A stretch of 64,000 nucleotides of DNA from Haematobia irritans (taxonomy: Eukaryota; Arthropoda; Insecta; Diptera; Muscidae): positions 70,750,891 to 70,814,890 of the forward strand of contig NC_134398.1 in the NCBI RefSeq assembly GCF_050003625.1, read 5' to 3'. A program made the translations under genes and the position numbers. Below, piece after piece: positions 11,488-23,730 of this stretch. Each line of letters begins with the position of its first letter. Position 1 is the stretch's first letter. A model generated the notes under the pieces. That model did no database searches. It was not told where the DNA came from and worked only from the letters and a program-made list of their open reading frames with translations.

Positions 11488-14167
11488 GAACTGTCTATCT
11501 ACCAACATCAGTCGGAAAAATCCGACTCTACTATACAACCCAACCTAGCATAATTTACAACAACTAACTACAGACATTGGGAAATAGAAATGTTTTTGCT
11601 GATAACCTTTTTCCAACTTCTATAACCTTTCTGACGGAACTGCATTCATCGATACAATAAAAATTCCAATTGTTTTCGTACGCCCACTCTTTAAATCGCA
11701 AATTCTACCAAAGTGGAATTCGTTGTCGTTGTTGACACAAAACGCATCAAATGCGAGGCTCTGTATTGTGTTCCTAACGCCGGAAAAACTAAATGAGGCG
11801 TTGCATATAACAAAACTGGGACTTTTCTTGAATAAAAAATTCAACATTTGTTTTGATTTCCTCTCTAATACTCTTCACTGCTGCAATTTCATTCTCTTCA
11901 CCATATATAGGCTCTATACTGGCATCCAACGTTTTCACTCCATCCCCTTGTAATACATGAATTATGATAACCCAAAATGAGGCAAAAAAAAAAAATCGTC
12001 AAAAGAAAAGAACTTTTCTAAGCAGTTCGGCCTTATGCCCTCACACTCCTGCCATCGTGTAATCCTCATCATCGATGTCATTGTCGTATTGTATTCGCTT
12101 AATCCCTATAGGCCGACGATGTAAAAGTACACAAAAAAGACACCAAAACTGAAACAGAAACAAAAGCAACAACAATAAATAGTAAATAACAAGCAACACA
12201 TAAAGTCGCCAAACAGTAGCAGTAGCGGCAGCGGCAATAGGAAAATCAGTGGCAACAGTAGCATATTCAGTGTTGACAACCGCCATGCATGGCGAATAAG
12301 CGCCAAATTGAGTCTAAAACACGCCTAAATTCGCTTCGTTGCCATCATAAACGCATCGTTAGCTTTCGATGTGTGTTTACGAAGTTCCGTATGGACGGAC
12401 TTGATTCTTTTGTGTGTGTCTCTCCACATCACAATGAATGGATATGGAATGAATGAATGAATGGCTGACACAATGGATGCTCGCTGGATGTTTGGAGGAA
12501 GGGTGGCGTTGAAGGTATGAAAACCGAGTGCGCAACATGCAGAGAAGGACAATACGCCCTTGAATTTCAAATTCACCACAAGACATCATCATCGTCATCA
12601 GCAATGAGGTATTTATTTGGTAACAAGTGCAAACCAATGTAGCCCAGGAAAGTCGTATCTCATATTTTCGCCTTTGTGTGCATACGGGACACACAATTGT
12701 CAACTGGTCCGCCAGGAGTACCAAAGGTTGGCCAGGGCCGACTATTATTATATTCTAATTACTCATGTATTCATTCTCTATTATTGTTGTAATCTAAAAT
12801 TGAAAACATAAGATCTTCTTTTGAAAGCGGTCGTCGACGTTGTCGGTATTAACCTGCAGCCAGAGCGCGCAAGCAAGGAGAAGAGTGCTTCAGAAAAATA
12901 TGACACATGTTCCCGGCTCCTTGTTCCTGGTTGTATACTGGAAATAAATATAGACACATGTACTTATGACGGGAACATGGTCTTGGTGCGGTCGGATGAT
13001 GGGGGCAAAGGAGCCATGCGAAACATAAATAAAACGCACACAAAAGCGCACCACTCTAATATTAATGGACTCGAAATGCCTTTTCGATTTGATGTCCGCA
13101 TCTCTCATATGCAGCGCGAGATATACTTCATAATTCTGTTTCTGTTGTCTTTGTAATCGACACACAGGTCATAAATAGAAGCGAACCGGTTCTGATGTGT
13201 TGTCTCATTATAGATGACAAATTTTAATGACAGCTGCATTAGACTGAGTGCAAATACAAGTATCCATTCCATCAATGGGGCTCCATAACTCCACAATTCC
13301 AAAAATGCAGCAAATTAAAAACATTTTGTTTGACACAGTTCAAGAGGTACTCTTGAGACCACATTATATCCTCCCTTATTAGAGACTTGTTGTTGGCATA
13401 TTTCCCATTAACCATTGACTTGAATGTGTACTTTCTTGCTAAGGACAACAAGGATGGTTATGTGGTACTAAATAATCCCCCCCCCCACACACACACACTC
13501 CACAAAGGGCAATTTGTTACCTTCCCATTTATCAGTTCATTCGCACTTCATTATTGCTTCATCACCACTAATCCTTGCTATTGTAACAACCGTGTCAACT
13601 TCTCACTCTCGGGCAGCCAAATATAATGAATTTTCCACTTAATTGAACATAAGAGGATGTTTCACCAATATTAATCCGCTCTTATCGAAACCATGGATGT
13701 CGGAACAGTAGTGTTGAGGGAAGCTAACAACGGGTTTTTCTTTTTTATTCCCGGGATGCGGGATTTTTTTTTTCAAATTTCTCGAAAAACGTCTTTGGAT
13801 ACGCGATAAATTGTAGATATTGGAAGCTTCCATAGGGAGATACATGAAGATAAGACAAAAATTAGAACACTTTTAATTCAATCTAATCGAAATGGAAATG
13901 TAATATTTATTAAAATATTATGAAATTATTTATTTATAGACCGACAAAAATACGAATGCGAAGACGCATTTCTTTGCTACAAAGTTTTTTTCTTTGTCCA
14001 AAAGTCGATAAACTTTTCAATGAAGTCTTTTTGTCCTTATACTTAAGTGATTCGACTTACAAATGAGGTTCATAACAGAATAGAAAATTTTGGCTTTAAT
14101 CAAAGCAACAACCCGTTCAAAAATAGAAGATGTTTTCCATACTTTTTTAATGTGAGTTTTTAAACGA
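11488..14167. other. Mostly non-repetitive interval, no gene supported
   Basis: About 2.7 kb without recognisable element ends. It has cytosine-richer stretches, a caacaacaataaatag-type run near 12165, a C run with a CA dinucleotide run near 13478-13500, and (aatg)n near 12440. Several 60-115-codon open frames overlap on both strands (for example 12377-12724 minus, 12821-13156 plus), but none has a recognisable domain, start context or splice pattern. It could be intronic or intergenic host DNA. Confidence 0.45.
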
Positions 14168-15179
14168 AAACCAGTAAGGAAAGTCTAAAGTCGGGCGGGG
14201 CCGACTATATTATACCCTGCACCACTTTGTAGATCTAAATTTTCGATACCATATCACATCCGTCAAATGTGTTGGGGGCTATATATAAAGGTTTGTCCCA
14301 AATACATACAATTAAATATCACTCGATTTGGACAGAATTTGATAGACTTCTACAAAACCTATAGACTCAAAATTTAATGCACTAGGGTAGAACACAATAT
14401 GGAAAAATATACGGGAAACATTTAAATCTGAAGCAATTTTAAGGAAACTTCGCAAAAGTTTATTTATGATTTATCGCTCGATATATGTGTATTAGAAGTT
14501 TAGGAAAATTAGAGTCATTTTTACAACTTTTAGACTAAGCAGTGGCGATTTTACAAGGAAAATGTTGGTCGAAATCAGAAAAACATATATATGGGAGCTA
14601 CATCTAAATCTGAACCGATGTCAACCAAACTTGGCACGCATAGCTGCAATGCTAATTCTACTCCCTGTGCAAAATTTCAACTAAATCGGATATAAAAAAT
14701 TGGCCTCTGTGGTCATATGAATGTAAATCGGGCGAAAGCTATATATGGGAGCTATATCTAAATCTGAACCGATTTCAACCAAATTTGGCACGCATAGCTA
14801 CAATGCTAATTATACTCCCTGTGCAAAATTTCAACTAAATCGGAGCAAAAACTTGGCCTCTGTGGGCAAATGAGTGTAAATCGGGCGAAAGCTATATATG
14901 GGAACTATATCTAAATCTGAACCGATTTGGCTGATATTTTGCAAGTTTTTCGAGACCCATAAAATATTCATGTGTACGGAATTTGAGGAAGATCGGTTGA
15001 TATACACGCCAATTATGACCAGATCGGTGAAAAATATATATGGCAGCTATATCTAAATCTGAACCGATTTTTTCCAAAATCAATAGGGATCGTCTTTGAG
15101 CCGAAACAGGACCCTATACCAAATTTTAGGACAATCGGACCAAAACTGCGAGCTGTACTTTGCACACAAAAATACATCA

Positions 15180-15213
<34 letters not shown>

Positions 15214-15362
15214 GGACATCGCTAAATCGACTCAGACTCAGATTTAATTCTAAGACGATCGGTATACTAAACGATGGGTCTCAGACTTTTCCTTCTTGGC
15301 GTTACATACAAATGCACAAACTTATTATACCCTGTACCACAGTAGTGGTGAAGGGTATAAAT
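14168..15362 (+). mobile_element. F2 element copy 1 (mini-me/DINE-like)
   Basis: Starts with ggaaagtctaaagtcgggcg and gccgactatattataccctg. It contains roughly 120-150-bp repeats marked by gggagctatatctaaatctg and gaaccgatttcaacc. Near the end it has (GACA)n at 15181-15211, then cggacatcgctaaatcgac, and finishes with the hairpin ataccctgtaccac / gtggtgaagggtat. It has the same architecture as F1 but different internal repeats. No protein coding. Confidence 0.75.
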
Positions 15363-16134
15363 AGCATAATTTCTACTTGATGTCGTCCATGAATTTGGAA
15401 ATTTAAGTTGTCGTTAAAACTTTTTTAAAGGACTTTGATAGTACATGAAAATGAGACTTTGATATTACATGATTTTGTTTGTTCCAAATATGACTCAAAA
15501 ATGTTATGAACGTGAATATAAAATTTAAGGACAATACAAATAAGATCAATGCTTATTAAAGTAGAAGGAAATGTTCGTACACTTTTCAAACATAATACGG
15601 TAGTTTTCTGGATTTATAGTCCATCGCACTTATACGAGAGATATTCACATTTAGTCCAAAAATCATTCTTCTGGTATCATTATGACAAACATTTCACATA
15701 CAGTTTTTTGTGCGCTGATAAAAAAAAATCGATATAGACTATTTAATATATAGTCCACAATAAAATAAAATGTTGGCAACATCATAAAAAAACTTCAGAA
15801 CTGGTTTTTAATCAGATAAATATTATAATTGAATTAATTTAGCTTTCTTGAAAATGTATCTCATTGATTTTAAACAAGTTCGGCCCACATTTTCTCCAGC
15901 AGATCTGTTCAACCAGTACGCTTCCCGAAGATAAATGTAAAGATTTTACCTATGAAGACTATATCAGATTCTGGATTTATAAGAACCATTTTTTGTTTGT
16001 TTTTGTTTGTTGTACGTGTGCAAGAAAATGATGAAATAACGCCTTGATTTTAAATCTAAAATCTGATTACGAGAAGTAAAATCTGGAAATTTCACATTCA
16101 GTTTCAAGCAATTTTCATGATCAGTGCACCTTCT
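15363..16134. other. Spacer, nothing recognised
   Basis: AT-rich sequence between F2 and F3. A 62-codon frame at 15549-15737 has no recognisable features. Confidence 0.45.
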
Positions 16135-16771
16135 GTACCCTCAAGATCTGAAATCTATCTATATGGAGGCCTTACCAAATGGACCGATAAAAACTAAATC
16201 ATATACACTTGTGAGTCTAAACTGCAAGCATATTTTCAATTTTTGGCAAATCGGATAAAAACTACAATTTCCTTAGGAGTTAAATCGGGAGGTCGGTCTA
16301 AAGGGGGCTATATCAAAACATGGTCCGATAATCACCATTTTTGGAACACCTCTTTATGCTCCTAGAATACCTGCAGATATCCAATTTCCGGTAAATTGGA
16401 AAAAAACTACGGATTCTAGAAGCTCAAGAAGTAAAATCGGGAGATCGGTCTATATGGGGGCTATACCAAAACATGGTCCGATATTCACCATTTTCGGCAC
16501 ACTTTCCTAAAATACCTCTAGATATCCAATTGCAGGCAAATTGGATAAAAACTACGTTTTCTATAAGACCAAGACTCCAAATCGGGTGGTCGGTTTATAT
16601 GGGAGGTATATCAAACCCTGGACCGATGTGGCCCACCTTCGAACTTGGCCTGCGTCAAAACGTCAGACAAAAGACGATTGTGTGGCAAATTTCAGGACGA
16701 TAGTTCCACTATTGAAGACTGTAGCGTGATTATAACAGACAGACAGACGGACATGCTTATATCGTCTTAGA

Positions 16772-19372
16772 GTTCATGGAATGATTACTGCAGCAGTATT
16801 GAGAATACGTCCGAGGCTTCCAGACTACGGAAGGTTCTAGCATCCACCAACTCCGCTCCAGGTTTCATTAAAACATCGGAGGGCAATTGGACAACGTCCA
16901 GTGAGGAGACGCTGGAGGTACTATTGGACACACATTTTCCTGGAAATCAGACGGTTGAACCAGGTTCTGGCGGTGCCACAGTGGTTCAGCGGTCGTTTCC
17001 TATCGAGAAAATTGTATGGGAATCTAGAATATGATGGGCGTTAAATAGCTTTGGACCATTCAAATCCCCCGGACCTGATGGAATTACTCCAGCGGAGTTA
17101 CAAGCAGTGACTGACAAAATTATCCCCTAGTTGTCGGCGATATATAAAGGATGTATCAGCTTTTCATATATCCCAGGAAAGTGGAGGGAAACAAAAGTCG
17201 TTTTCATACCTAAAGCGGGAAAAGCCTCTCACTCGAGGGCGAAGGATTTCCGACCAATCAGCTTATCCTCATTCCTACTTAAGACTCTGGAAAGGATGAT
17301 AGATATTTATCTTAGAACTATCATCGATTCAAATTTGTTCTCGAAACGACAGCATGCATACTCGAAGGGCAGGTCTACTGAAACCGCATTACATGAACTA
17401 GTCAGCTTTATTGAAAGCTCACTATCTGTCAAAGAATACACAATCGTGGCGTTTCTAGACATCGAAGGGGCGTTCAATAATGTCCATCCGAGCTCGATAG
17501 TAAATGGACTGACAACTCTGAATGTTGATCCATGTATACTTAGGCTATTAGACGAACTTCTAATGAAGAGACCTATTTCAGCCACACTAGGACAAGCATA
17601 CATACAAAGGTATGTGAACAGAGGCACTCCCCAAGGAGGAGTTCTATCACCTCTTCTTTGGAATGTTGCTATAAATAACCTTCTGGTTACCCTAGAAAAA
17701 GAAAGGATAAAAGTGGTGGCATACGCAGAAGATGTGGCTGTAGCAGTCAGGGGAAAATTCCCATCCACAATCAGAGATATTATTCAGAGGGCCCTCCGGA
17801 TGACTGAGAAATGGGCGAAAGACAATGGTCTTGGGGAAAATCCTGCAAAGACAGAACTAGTCATGTACTGCACAGATCGCAAAACTCCCACGATTAGACC
17901 CATTTCCTTAGGGGGTATTGAAATTCCCTTTGGTGAGTGTGCAAAATACCTTGGCGTTATTTTGGACAGGAAGCTGAACTTTAAGCTTAATATTGAAGAA
18001 AGGGCGAGAAAAGCAACGGTAGCTTTATACTCGTGCAAAAAGGCAATAAGAAAAAAGTGGGGACTAAAACCAAAAATTGTGCATTGGCTATACACGGCAG
18101 TAGTTAGACCTATAATGCTATATGGTGTTGTAGTCTGGTGGCCGGCATTTCACCAGCCAACAAGTTTAGACAAAGTTCAGCGTATGGCGTGTTTGTGTAT
18201 CTCAGGCGCATTCAGCAAGACAGGAACAAATTCCCTTAATGTCATGCTGCATCTATATGCGCGAGCTATCGCTGTGGTCGGAAAAAAGTTACGGTCAAAG
18301 TTCGGTCCTCAAAATAAAGCCAGATGTGCCTAACGTAGTGGATTACACTTTGGCGAGTCCACTTTTCGACAAAAAGTTTGAGACTCTAATCCCCAACAGT
18401 GAGGCGTGGTGCACAAAGACCCCGGGGAATAAAGAATATATAGATTTCTACACTGATGGCTCTAAATTGGATGGACAGTTGGGTTTCGGAGTATATTCTA
18501 ATGATCTGGAACTTCGAATAGCGAAAAGATTACCTAATCACTGTAGTGTTTTTCAGGCTGAAATATTAGCAATAAGAGAGGTGGCGAATTGGCTGAGAAG
18601 GAATGTTCCAAAAAATGTGGGCATTAATATATACTCAAACAGTCAACCTGCAATAAAATCCTTGGACTCTGTGTTCCTCAACTCGGAAACGGCCATCGAC
18701 TGCCGCAAATCTCTCAATGAGATGGCTGAGCAGTACAATATTCACCTAATATGGGTGCCTGGCCATAGGAGCATACCGGGGAACTGCGAAGCGGATGAGT
18801 TGGCAAAGCTAGGGACTACCTTACATATTCCAGGGGAACTAGAATTTGTTGGTATGCCCCTACCTGCAAGCTCATGCTGCGTGAGAAGGCTGTTATGATG
18901 GCAAATGTTCGATGGGAGAATTGCAAGGGCTGTAACGACACCAAGCAAATATGGACCCATTTAAACTTAAACCGCGCACTAGATATGCTAGTGTTCTCGA
19001 TACGTCAGATATCACTCCTGATATCTGCTATAACGGGTCGCTGCCTGATAGGCGATTTTGCAACAACTATAGGCGCGAAGTATAATGACTATTGTATGAG
19101 CTGTCATGATGCGGAGGAAAAGGAATCAACTAAACACCTCTTGTGTGAGTGTCCTGCATTTTGTGTAAAGCGCAAGCAACTTTTAGGAGCATATAGCTTC
19201 AGATTACTGGCGGATCTGGAAAACGTTAAAAATAGGCAAGAAGGTTCAGCGGTTAAAACTAGAAGTGCCCATATGTAATAGGTACTTTTAGTTAATGTGG
19301 TATCACAATGGACTGAATAGTCTAAGTGAGCCTGAATCTTAATCGGGCTGCCACTTTATCCTAACCTAAACC
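16772..19372 (+). mobile_element. LINE-A: 5'-truncated non-LTR retrotransposon with RNase H
   Basis: A 2.6-kb insertion in F3 flanked by the 11-bp target duplication atcgtcttaga (16761-16771 and 19373-19383). The 3' end is tggtatcacaatggactga, tagtctaagtgagcctga, atcgggctgccac, then a cctaaccta tail. RT followed by RNase H and a C-terminal Cys/His motif places it in an RNase H-bearing clade (I/LOA-like). The 5' end, including any endonuclease and gag-like ORF, is missing. Confidence 0.85.
16776..19278 (+). pseudogene. LINE-A reverse transcriptase / RNase H pseudogene
   Basis: Translation starts mid-protein. FKSPGPDGITPAELQAV precedes an in-frame TAG at 17128, and there is an earlier TGA near 17032. 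The frame from 17131 to 18333 carries WRETKVVFIPKAGK, DFRPISL, FLDIEGAFNNV, GTPQGGVLSPLLW and YAEDVAVAV, where the usual YADD has become YAED. A frameshift near 18240-18330 leads to the RNase H frame (18239-18898): FYTDGSK, FQAEILAIREV, IYSNSQPAI (expected Asp is Asn) and WVPGHRSIPGNCEADELA. A second shift near 18880 leads to 18874-19278 with CMSCHDAEEKESTKHLLCEC. Three frames and two stops make it dead. Confidence 0.85.
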
Positions 19373-19674
19373 ATCGTCTTAGAATTACTCCCTGATCAAG
19401 AATAAAGAAAAACCTTTACCTTTATATTAAAAAACATCGCAATTCCGACAATTGCGTTATATATGCAATATCAATCCGAATTTGACGAATTTTCGGTAAG
19501 AACTTCAGAAATAAATGTTTCGATGTCATCATCGTTGGTACTTATTTCACTTATGGAAGGCGTTTCCGATAAAGTTGGCAAAAAATCGACGACGTAAATC
19601 AAAGTTGGATGGAACAAAAAATTTGACGTCGTAAATCGAAACAGCGGGATTGCTGCACTCCCAAACACAATCAG

Positions 19675-20060
19675 CTTCAAGCATATATATTTTCAGGATT
19701 GGTCCAAACAAAATATTGTTTGTATTGTTTAAACATAATATGTTTCACTGGTAGAAAAAAAATTAATGCAATTGTCTTTGTGTGCATATATTGCTTACTT
19801 CCATTCTTTTACTTGCAGCATACTCTCTAGGTCTCTCTTTCTAAACAAATATGTATGTGTTTATAGGCTATTTCTAAATTAATATATGTTGGCATCCACA
19901 CATATTATATTTACAAAAATCGTATGTCCCTAACATAATATGTTCAAACACATTAACATATATGTCCCAAACATGTTATGCTAGTTTATGAACATTATAT
20001 GCTTGCACTTAAAAATAATGTGTTAAAAATTTGAGTTCCAAACATATAATTTGTACACCC
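19675..20060 (+). repeat. Family T copy 1 (partial)
   Basis: Carries the diagnostic T motifs ggctatttctaaattaatat, cataatatgttc, ccaaacatgttatgctagtt, and tccaaacatataat near the end. It matches 22860-23108 and the reverse of 48945-49210. Family T is AT-rich and full of imperfect palindromes of the type aaacatattatatgttt. No coding content. Confidence 0.65.
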
Positions 20061-21512
20061 AAAAATATGAAAAACAGCTCGGAATGTACAATGATTTGCC
20101 CAGATAGATGAACAATTTTGCACCGAAACTGCAGATAACTTGCTATACCATATACTCGATGGGATTGAAATCCTCTCAATATTTTTTGGACACAAATGTT
20201 CATGGGAATATAACCTACAATATCTCTTACATAGTTCAATAATATTATCATTCGAAATAATATTATCAAGATGAATTAATAGGGTTACACAATAAGGATG
20301 CCAACTTCGCTGGAACAATCACATTTGCAAACATATACCAGCCTCATACTCCGTCCATACCCGTGGGTATACATTACACGGCATTTCAAAAACCAGTTCA
20401 ATTAGTCTGACAATATGTCATTTGACCCCAAGAGCATATTGCAAGATTCATAATTCCAGAAGCAACAGAGGATTTGTTGCCCTTTCGCAGCCACTAATCC
20501 TGAGTAGTCCTTGCCCTCAAATCATCATCATCGTCATCACCAACACCACCACAACCACCATATAAAATGGATTGTGTTATGTGTTTTTTTAAAAGCTTAC
20601 AAATTGCTCGCCTCACTGACTGACTGCCTGTTTGGTTGCTTTGATTTCCAATTTTTTGTTGCGGGGGGATGCAAACGAGTGACAGACAGACCGACAAGCT
20701 AAGAGTTTTAGTCTGGCCGTAGTTATTGAAAATATCCTAATTCAAAAGGATGGCCGATGACAAAAGGAGTGGTGTGAAAAAATAGCATTTCATATTTTCA
20801 TAAAGGGCCGATTAGTTCTGTTTTATTTGCAATTCACAATTGTGGGTTTCCGGACATCCCTCATACGGGAACAATCACATCAACAACCACCATCATGTTC
20901 TTCACCGTGAATTTTCAGTTAAGAAAGGAATAATTCATATTTTTCAGTATGTTGACATAACTCCCTTGGGTAAGGTTGCATAGCGTGAACGCAAATCTCA
21001 CCGACCTGAATGTGATTTTTGATTTTTTGTTTGAATATTTGTCGAGTTGGGTTTAAATTGACTCTTCATTTGCATTCAAGAGCAGCAGGCTGGCATTTAA
21101 GGGATCATATCATAATTTCAAGAAATTCATTAGTCATAGTGAAAACATATTTAAAGGTGTTATGAATGAAATCTGGCTAATAAAGCAGCATAATCCCTTG
21201 GTTCGTTTTAAGCGTAGTAAAGGGAGATTTTTTTGTAAATAAAAGAATGAATGAAAAAAATTCATTATTATCATTAAGATTTTTAAGAAAGTAAATGCCT
21301 ATATATGAAGTAGTAACCGCAAATTTTGATTTGTTAGCATAAGGCAACAAGTAATCTATTAAAAAGATTTAACAGAGAAGATCCTGAGGGTGTTATTTCC
21401 AGAAATTTTACCGACGCATTATCTACTGCCAATAGATAGAGTCAACAACGGTAAGACATGACGAAGGAAATTGTCTGAATGTTGAATTTATTGGACTTCC
21501 GAAAAATATATA
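20061..21512. other. Mostly non-repetitive interval, no gene supported
   Basis: Contains a short (atc/acc) trinucleotide-rich run at about 20521-20560. The overlapping 60-107-codon frames have no recognisable domains. No element ends are visible before the MITE at 21513. Confidence 0.45.
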
Positions 21513-21800
21513 CAGTGCTCTCGCGGTAGCGTGAACTAATTAAAACCAGGAGAGTTCACGTTAGCGAACTTCAACGAATTTCAGAACAAAACATAGCCAT
21601 ATTCGGCAGTTAAAATTAAAATTCCCAAAAAAAGCCAAACTACGAGTAGACCACTAAATAGTTCCGTAAATTGTATTTGGCATTGTGAATCTGGCTTTTA
21701 CGTCAAATTTCATGTTTTTCAGCGTTACGTAGTAGTTAGTGTAAGAAAAAGCGTGTTCACGTTATTCGGAGTTCACGTTAGGCAGTGTTCACGTGCACTG
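21513..21800. mobile_element. TA-flanked MITE (Tc1/mariner/pogo-like)
   Basis: TA on both sides (21511-21512, 21801-21802). Ends are CAGTGCTCTCGCGGTAGCGT at the left and, reverse-complemented, CAGTGCACGTGAACACTGCC at the right. The motif gttcacgtta is repeated in both subterminal regions. 288 bp, no coding capacity. Confidence 0.65.
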
Positions 21801-22456
21801 TAGTATGCAAAATGGTAAAAAACACATAGTGGTTTTATTTTAAAAAATAAGTGCGCATTAAACTAAGTTGTTGTTTATCAATAAAAAAATTGATTTTAGT
21901 GGGGAATAGAGAAAATAGATATTTTTAAACTACATAGATTTTTTAGCAACATTACTTCTATCTCTGGAAAAAATTATTTATCTTTCAATTTGTAGGTATT
22001 TGAGTTTTCAGGATAAATTTGATTTTCCATTTTGGTTTCAAATAACACATATTTTTTTTTAAATCTCTTCAAGTATTTCAAGGGCTAGATGAAAATCCTT
22101 TACCAACTTGTCCTATAATCCTGGTAAATGCACGCTCACAAAAAATCGCTTCTGTGACATATACTCCCAAACATATTTTGCTTCAAGCATATACATTTTT
22201 GGGTATTGCCCAAACATTTATATGTTTGATCTCTTCCAATATATAATATGTTTGAAAGCATATTGGTCTAAACAATATATGTTTGGGTAGTCTAAGTTCC
22301 AAACATTTTGTATTTTTGCATCCAAATTCAATAATGTTGTCTTCCAAAAAACAATATGTTATTATGTGAACATATAATATGTTTGGAAGCATTTTGCACC
22401 CAAAAATATTATATGCTTAAAAAAATTCTCCCAAACAATATTGTGCTCAAAATTTT

Positions 22457-22544
22457 ATTTATTTATTTATATATTTACAATCATAATGAATTATGAAAAT
22501 AAACAGGTAATATAGGTGCTAACAACATAGGTTTTCGACCTGAA
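22457..22544 (-). mobile_element. LINE-B 3'-end insertion, 88 bp
   Basis: Flanked by the 13-bp direct repeat tgctcaaaatttt (22444-22456 and 22545-22557). On the minus strand it ends in an A/T-rich tail (tgtaaatatataaataaa). Near-identical sequence with a different target duplication lies at 31605-31681, and a diverged copy at about 56046. It is a short 5'-truncated retroposed copy of an unidentified LINE or SINE. Confidence 0.75.
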
Positions 22545-22599
22545 TGCTCAAAATTTTGTTTCTGCCCAATTGTATATTCCCCGACATCTTTCTCACTTC

Positions 22600-22757
22600 C
22601 ACGAGATTTTTTAGTTCTTAGCACCTTTTTCTGTAATACAAACATTGTAGAAGAAATTATTCAATTTTATGATTTTTTTTATTTTAATTTTACCTTTTGC
22701 CGGACGGGGATTCGAACAGCGGACTACACAGTTTGTAAGGATCAAAGAAGTAGCTGA
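22600..22757 (-). mobile_element. SINE-B-like tRNA-derived module, copy 1
   Basis: The minus strand has a B-box-like gttcgaatcccc preceded by ttacaaactgtgtag and followed by cgtccggcaaaaggtaaaat, then gaataatttcttctacaatg and aaaaggtgctaagaac. It matches the SINE-B at 53.6-54.9 kb but has a degraded A-box half. Confidence 0.65.
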
Positions 22758-23232
22758 TCAATTGCCCAAGGAAAAATAAAATGTTAATTTTGTAATAACA
22801 AGCAACAACCACCAACTTAATTCAATATCGCTCCCTGTTAAATAGCGCTCCAAGCTACTAAACACATATATGTTTATAGGCTATTTCTAAATTAATATAT
22901 GTTTGCATCCAAGCATATTATATTTACAAACATTTTATGTCCCAAACATAATATGTTCTAACATATTAACAGATATGTCCCAAACATGTTATGCTAGTTT
23001 ATGAACATTATATGCTTGTACTCAAAAATATTGTGTTTAAAAATTTGTGTTCCAAACATATAATGTTTATAGCCAAACATATGAAAAACAGTCTTTTTCA
23101 TCCGTGTGGGGTGCAACAAAGGTTTTTGTCATCACTAAGAAATATCCTCTTATTTGGGTACAAAAGATATCCACCCATTAATCTCTCCCTCTCTTTATTT
23201 GAAGAGGCTGATTAGTATCCAAGCATACTATA

Positions 23233-23704
23233 TGAACAAATGCGGTATTCTACAAGTGGACTGTATCGTTTTAATAGTGTATCTCCGCAAAAGTTTATCA
23301 GTTAGAAAATATGCAAATAAATAAGAAAAGTAATGGAGGTTTCAGTTTGAGGTAGGTTTATTTACAGTGTTTGGCTTCTTACCACTTCAGATGTTCAAGC
23401 ACAAGTAAGTCTAATATGGTTCGCGCGCAGGCGTTATGATTAATTGAGTGAAAATTCATTTATCTTTTAGAGCAACAATTTTAAAAATGGAGAAATTCTA
23501 TCTATTTGAGAAGAGGCAGTTATCGATAAATTCATGTATAAATAGTTGCCATATATATGTATCTTAATTTTGAAGATATTCGAATAATTCAATACGATTA
23601 TTAATACTACAATTCATTATATTATATTGTTACTTCAGGTAAATGCAATTCAATTCAATAACAAGTTGAAAAAATTAATGATTTTGTTGAAACGAATTTC
23701 AACA
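23233..23704 (-). repeat. 3' LTR of the BEL/Pao element (472 bp)
   Basis: Plus-strand view: starts tgaacaaatgcggtattc and ends gttgaaacgaatttcaaca. The polypurine tract lies immediately inside it (complement at 23705-23718). It carries 261 bp that are missing from the 5' LTR. Confidence 0.9.
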
Positions 23705-23730
23705 TTCAGCCCCCCTTGCAGCGTTGCAAC

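Larger units (their letters stand above)
16135..19460 (+). mobile_element. F3 element (mini-me/DINE-like), split by LINE-A
   Basis: The left part (16135-16771) has repeats marked by ggtcggtctaaagggggcta, aaaacatggtccgata and caccatttt, then gacagacagacggacatg and atatcgtcttaga. LINE-A is inserted there. The right remnant resumes after the duplicated target with attactccctgatcaagaat, a sequence typical of the mini-me 3' core. The 3' boundary is approximate. Confidence 0.65.
22133..23110 (-). repeat. Family T copy 2, with embedded tRNA-like segment
   Basis: Bounded by cgctcacaaaaaatcg at the left and gaaaaacagtctttttcatc, cgtgtgg at the right; the ends are loosely inverted (cac..tcacaaaaaa). 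A possible tgca duplication flanks it. The interior has several aaacatattatatgttt-type palindromes, a tRNA-like module at 22600-22757 and a short LINE-B insertion at 22457-22544. Confidence 0.6.

Noticed and set aside
12377..13156. Overlapping 64-115-codon frames on both strands
   Set aside because: Mutually overlapping, no domains, no splice or start support. Left as unexplained non-repetitive DNA.
19471..19680. 69-codon minus frame with an acidic Ser-rich C-terminus
   Set aside because: It looks protein-like in composition but is short and isolated, with no recognisable family or splice context.
22133..23110. CRISPR-like array from recurring aaacatattatatgttt motifs
   Set aside because: The motifs are irregularly spaced, variable palindromes within an AT-rich eukaryotic repeat, with no constant repeat/spacer structure.
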